A stretch of 8,524 nucleotides of DNA. It comes from Planctomycetota bacterium (lineage in GTDB: Bacteria > Planctomycetota > UBA1135). Under the pieces are notes generated by a model. The model was not told where the DNA came from, ran no database searches, and worked only from the letters and a program-made list of their open reading frames with translations. Below are positions 7,141-8,524 of this stretch, piece by piece. How positions within the stretch are numbered: the first letter of the stretch is position 1; every line of letters begins with the position of its first letter. Both the position numbers and the translations under genes were made by a program. The stretch covers positions 1-8,524 of the forward strand of contig JALUUN010000429.1 in assembly GCA_027021325.1 (NCBI GenBank), given 5' to 3'.

Positions 7141-8301
7141 ATGACGGAACCGTCCCCGGCGCCCCGGAGGCGCAGCGTCGTCGCCGTGGTCCGGACCCGG
7201 CCGGAGACCGTCCTCGAGGACGTCCACCGGGTGGCCGAACTCGCCGGCTGGGAGGAAGCCCTGCCCGCGGACGCGCCGGTGATCCTCAAGGACAACATCA
7301 CCTGGCACCTGCCCTTCCTCTCGGCGAACACCACGCCCTGGCAGCTGGAGGGGGCCCTGCGCTTCCTGCGCGCCGCCGGCCGCGAGGTCCTGGCCGTGCA
7401 CAACGACACCGTCGTCACGAATCCCCGGGAGGGCCTGCACAACCTCAAGCTGCAGCCGGTCTACGACGCCTGGGAGGTCCCCCAGTACTTCGTCAACGAG
7501 CCCGAGAGCGTGCGCTGGGCAGCCTGGCGGCCCGAGGCGCCGACGCCCTGGCTGGACCGGGTCTATCCCGGGGGGCTGGAGTTCCCCGAACTCTTCCACG
7601 GCAAGTCGGTCCTGCACCTGCCGACGGTCAAGACCCACATCTACACCACGACCACCGGCGCGGTGAAGAACGCCTTCGGCGGCCTCCTGAACACCCGCCG
7701 GCACTACTGCCATACCTGGATCCACGGAGTCCTCGCCGACCTGGTCGCGGTCCAGAAGGAGCTGCACCGGGGCATGTTCGCCATCGCCGACGGCACCATC
7801 GCCGGGGACGGGCCGGGCCCGCGCACCATGCGCCCGGTGGAGAAGAACCTCCTCATCGCCTCCGCCGACCCGGTGGCCATGGACGCGGTGGCCGCCCGCC
7901 TCATGGGCTTCGATCCCCTGGGGATCGAACTGTTCCGGGAGTGCGCCCGCCGCGGCCTGGGCGCGGTCGAGGAGGCGGACATCGAACGGGTCGGCGACGA
8001 CGTGCCCGGCGGCTGGGGCTTCCGGGTCGGAGACAACCTCGCCAGCCGCGTCGGCGACCTCCTCTGGTTCGGGGCCCTGAAGGGCATCCAGGCCCTGTTC
8101 TTCCGTACGCCCCTGGTCCGGATCTTCGTCACCGGGAGTCATCTGTACCACGACGAGTGGTGGTGGCGGCGGCATGGGCGGCGGCGCATGGAGCGCCTGC
8201 GCCGCGAGTCCGCCTGGGGCCGGCTGTTCGAGACCTACGAGCCGCGGGGCCCGGAGGGCGGGGCGCTCACTTCCCCACCTCGACCGGCGTCCGCCGGGTG
8301 A
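7141..8301 (+). CDS. DUF362 domain protein, 386 aa
   Basis: The protein carries the DUF362 (COG2006) core, a family of unsettled biochemical function, some of whose members are fused to ferredoxin domains. Recognised blocks are VILKDNITWHLPF (47-59), GKSVLHLPTVKTH (154-166), TTGAVKNAFGGLLNTRRHYC (171-190), HGVLADLVAVQ (195-205), IADGTIAGDGPGPRTMRPVE (215-234), LLIASADPVAMDAVAARLMG (237-256) and FRECARRGLG (265-274). There is no [4Fe-4S] ferredoxin domain; only two cysteines are seen (C190 and C268). The C-terminal region is unusual: a hydrophobic stretch LLWFGALKGIQALFFRTPLV (307-326), then DEWWWRRHGRRRMERLRR (338-355), which could lie along the membrane surface. ATG 7141 is 17 nt after the previous stop and gives a normal N-terminus, VVAVVRTRPETVLEDV (13-28). 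The last 12 codons overlap the convergent gene. Confidence 0.82.
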   Translation: MTEPSPAPRRRSVVAVVRTRPETVLEDVHRVAELAGWEEALPADAPVILKDNITWHLPFLSANTTPWQLEGALRFLRAAGREVLAVHNDTVVTNPREGLHNLKLQPVYDAWEVPQYFVNEPESVRWAAWRPEAPTPWLDRVYPGGLEFPELFHGKSVLHLPTVKTHIYTTTTGAVKNAFGGLLNTRRHYCHTWIHGVLADLVAVQKELHRGMFAIADGTIAGDGPGPRTMRPVEKNLLIASADPVAMDAVAARLMGFDPLGIELFRECARRGLGAVEEADIERVGDDVPGGWGFRVGDNLASRVGDLLWFGALKGIQALFFRTPLVRIFVTGSHLYHDEWWWRRHGRRRMERLRRESAWGRLFETYEPRGPEGGALTSPPRPASAG

Positions 8302-8524
8302 ACTCCAGGTTCTCGATCTTCCACCAGTCGTCGCGCTTGGAACCGGTGGGCAGGGGCTTGTCCCGGGTGGCCGTCGGATCGGCGGCGCGCAGGCGCAGGC
8401 GGGTGGTGCGCAGGCGCTGCATCGTGACCTCGCAGTTGTAGAGGAAGTTCACGATGTACTGGCGCGAGCTCACGTCCTTCTCCAGGAAGGTGATCGTGAA
8501 CTTGATGTCCTCCCAGGGGCGGCT
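8267..8524 (-). CDS. unrecognised protein, C-terminal 85 residues; 5' end beyond window
   Basis: The frame is open from the right edge to a TGA at 8267-8269, so only the C-terminus is seen. It starts in the window as SRPWEDIKFTITFLEKDVSS and continues with RQYIVNFLYNCEVTMQRLRT; the end is DDWWKIENLEFTRRTPVEVGK. Alternating hydrophobic residues in the first 35 positions suggest beta strands, and the middle is Arg-rich (RTTRLRLRAA). No membrane segment or known motif was recognised and no function is proposed. A GTG at 8473 could be an internal start, but the frame remains open and protein-like upstream of it. It is convergent with the DUF362 gene and overlaps its last 35 bp. Confidence 0.6.
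   Translation of the reverse strand, partial: SRPWEDIKFTITFLEKDVSSRQYIVNFLYNCEVTMQRLRTTRLRLRAADPTATRDKPLPTGSKRDDWWKIENLEFTRRTPVEVGK

Noticed and set aside
7130..7144. Four-codon ORF (ATG CTG GCG CCA TGA) overlapping the DUF362 start
   Set aside because: It is too short to support. The preceding AGGG is only 3-4 nt from the ATG, and such mini-ORFs arise easily by chance.

Overview
The window is GC-rich bacterial DNA (GC-rich third codon positions, and long meaningless open frames antisense to real genes). It holds two divergently transcribed gene blocks and part of a third gene. Nothing visible fixes the phylum. A ferredoxin-linked 2-oxoacid oxidoreductase next to complex I genes suggests a bacterium with anaerobic or microaerobic ferredoxin metabolism as well as a respiratory chain. 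No rRNA, tRNA, CRISPR array, insertion sequence or phage gene was found.

Left block, minus strand, read from 4648 down to 1: korA (gamma-alpha fusion) and korB of a two-subunit, thiamine-diphosphate-dependent 2-oxoacid:ferredoxin oxidoreductase, 3 nt apart. A 329-nt GC-rich spacer follows, then nuoA, nuoB and the first 140 codons of nuoC of complex I, closely spaced. Kor oxidises a 2-oxoacid (most likely 2-oxoglutarate) with CoA and reduces ferredoxin. Nuo oxidises an electron carrier, reduces quinone and pumps protons. The co-directional order suggests the two may be electrically linked through ferredoxin, but the Nuo input-module genes lie outside the window.

The 186-nt divergent region (4649-4834) contains a perfect 9-bp inverted repeat and a TAGAAT hexamer that could serve the kor promoter.

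Right block, plus strand, 4835-8301: a degenerate squalene/phytoene-synthase-family protein lacking the first Asp-rich motif; a DUF192 protein overlapping it by ATGA; a UbiA-family membrane prenyltransferase of the decaprenyl-phosphate phosphoribosyltransferase type; and a DUF362 protein. Spacing suggests one operon. Two isoprenoid-family proteins beside two domains of unknown function suggest a membrane-lipid or envelope role, which is not proven. The block ends in a 35-bp tail-to-tail overlap with the 3' end of an unrecognised minus-strand gene that runs off the right edge.

The least explained content is the right block. Its lead gene keeps a prenyl-synthase fold signature but appears to lack half the metal-binding site, and it is divergent from a complex I locus.
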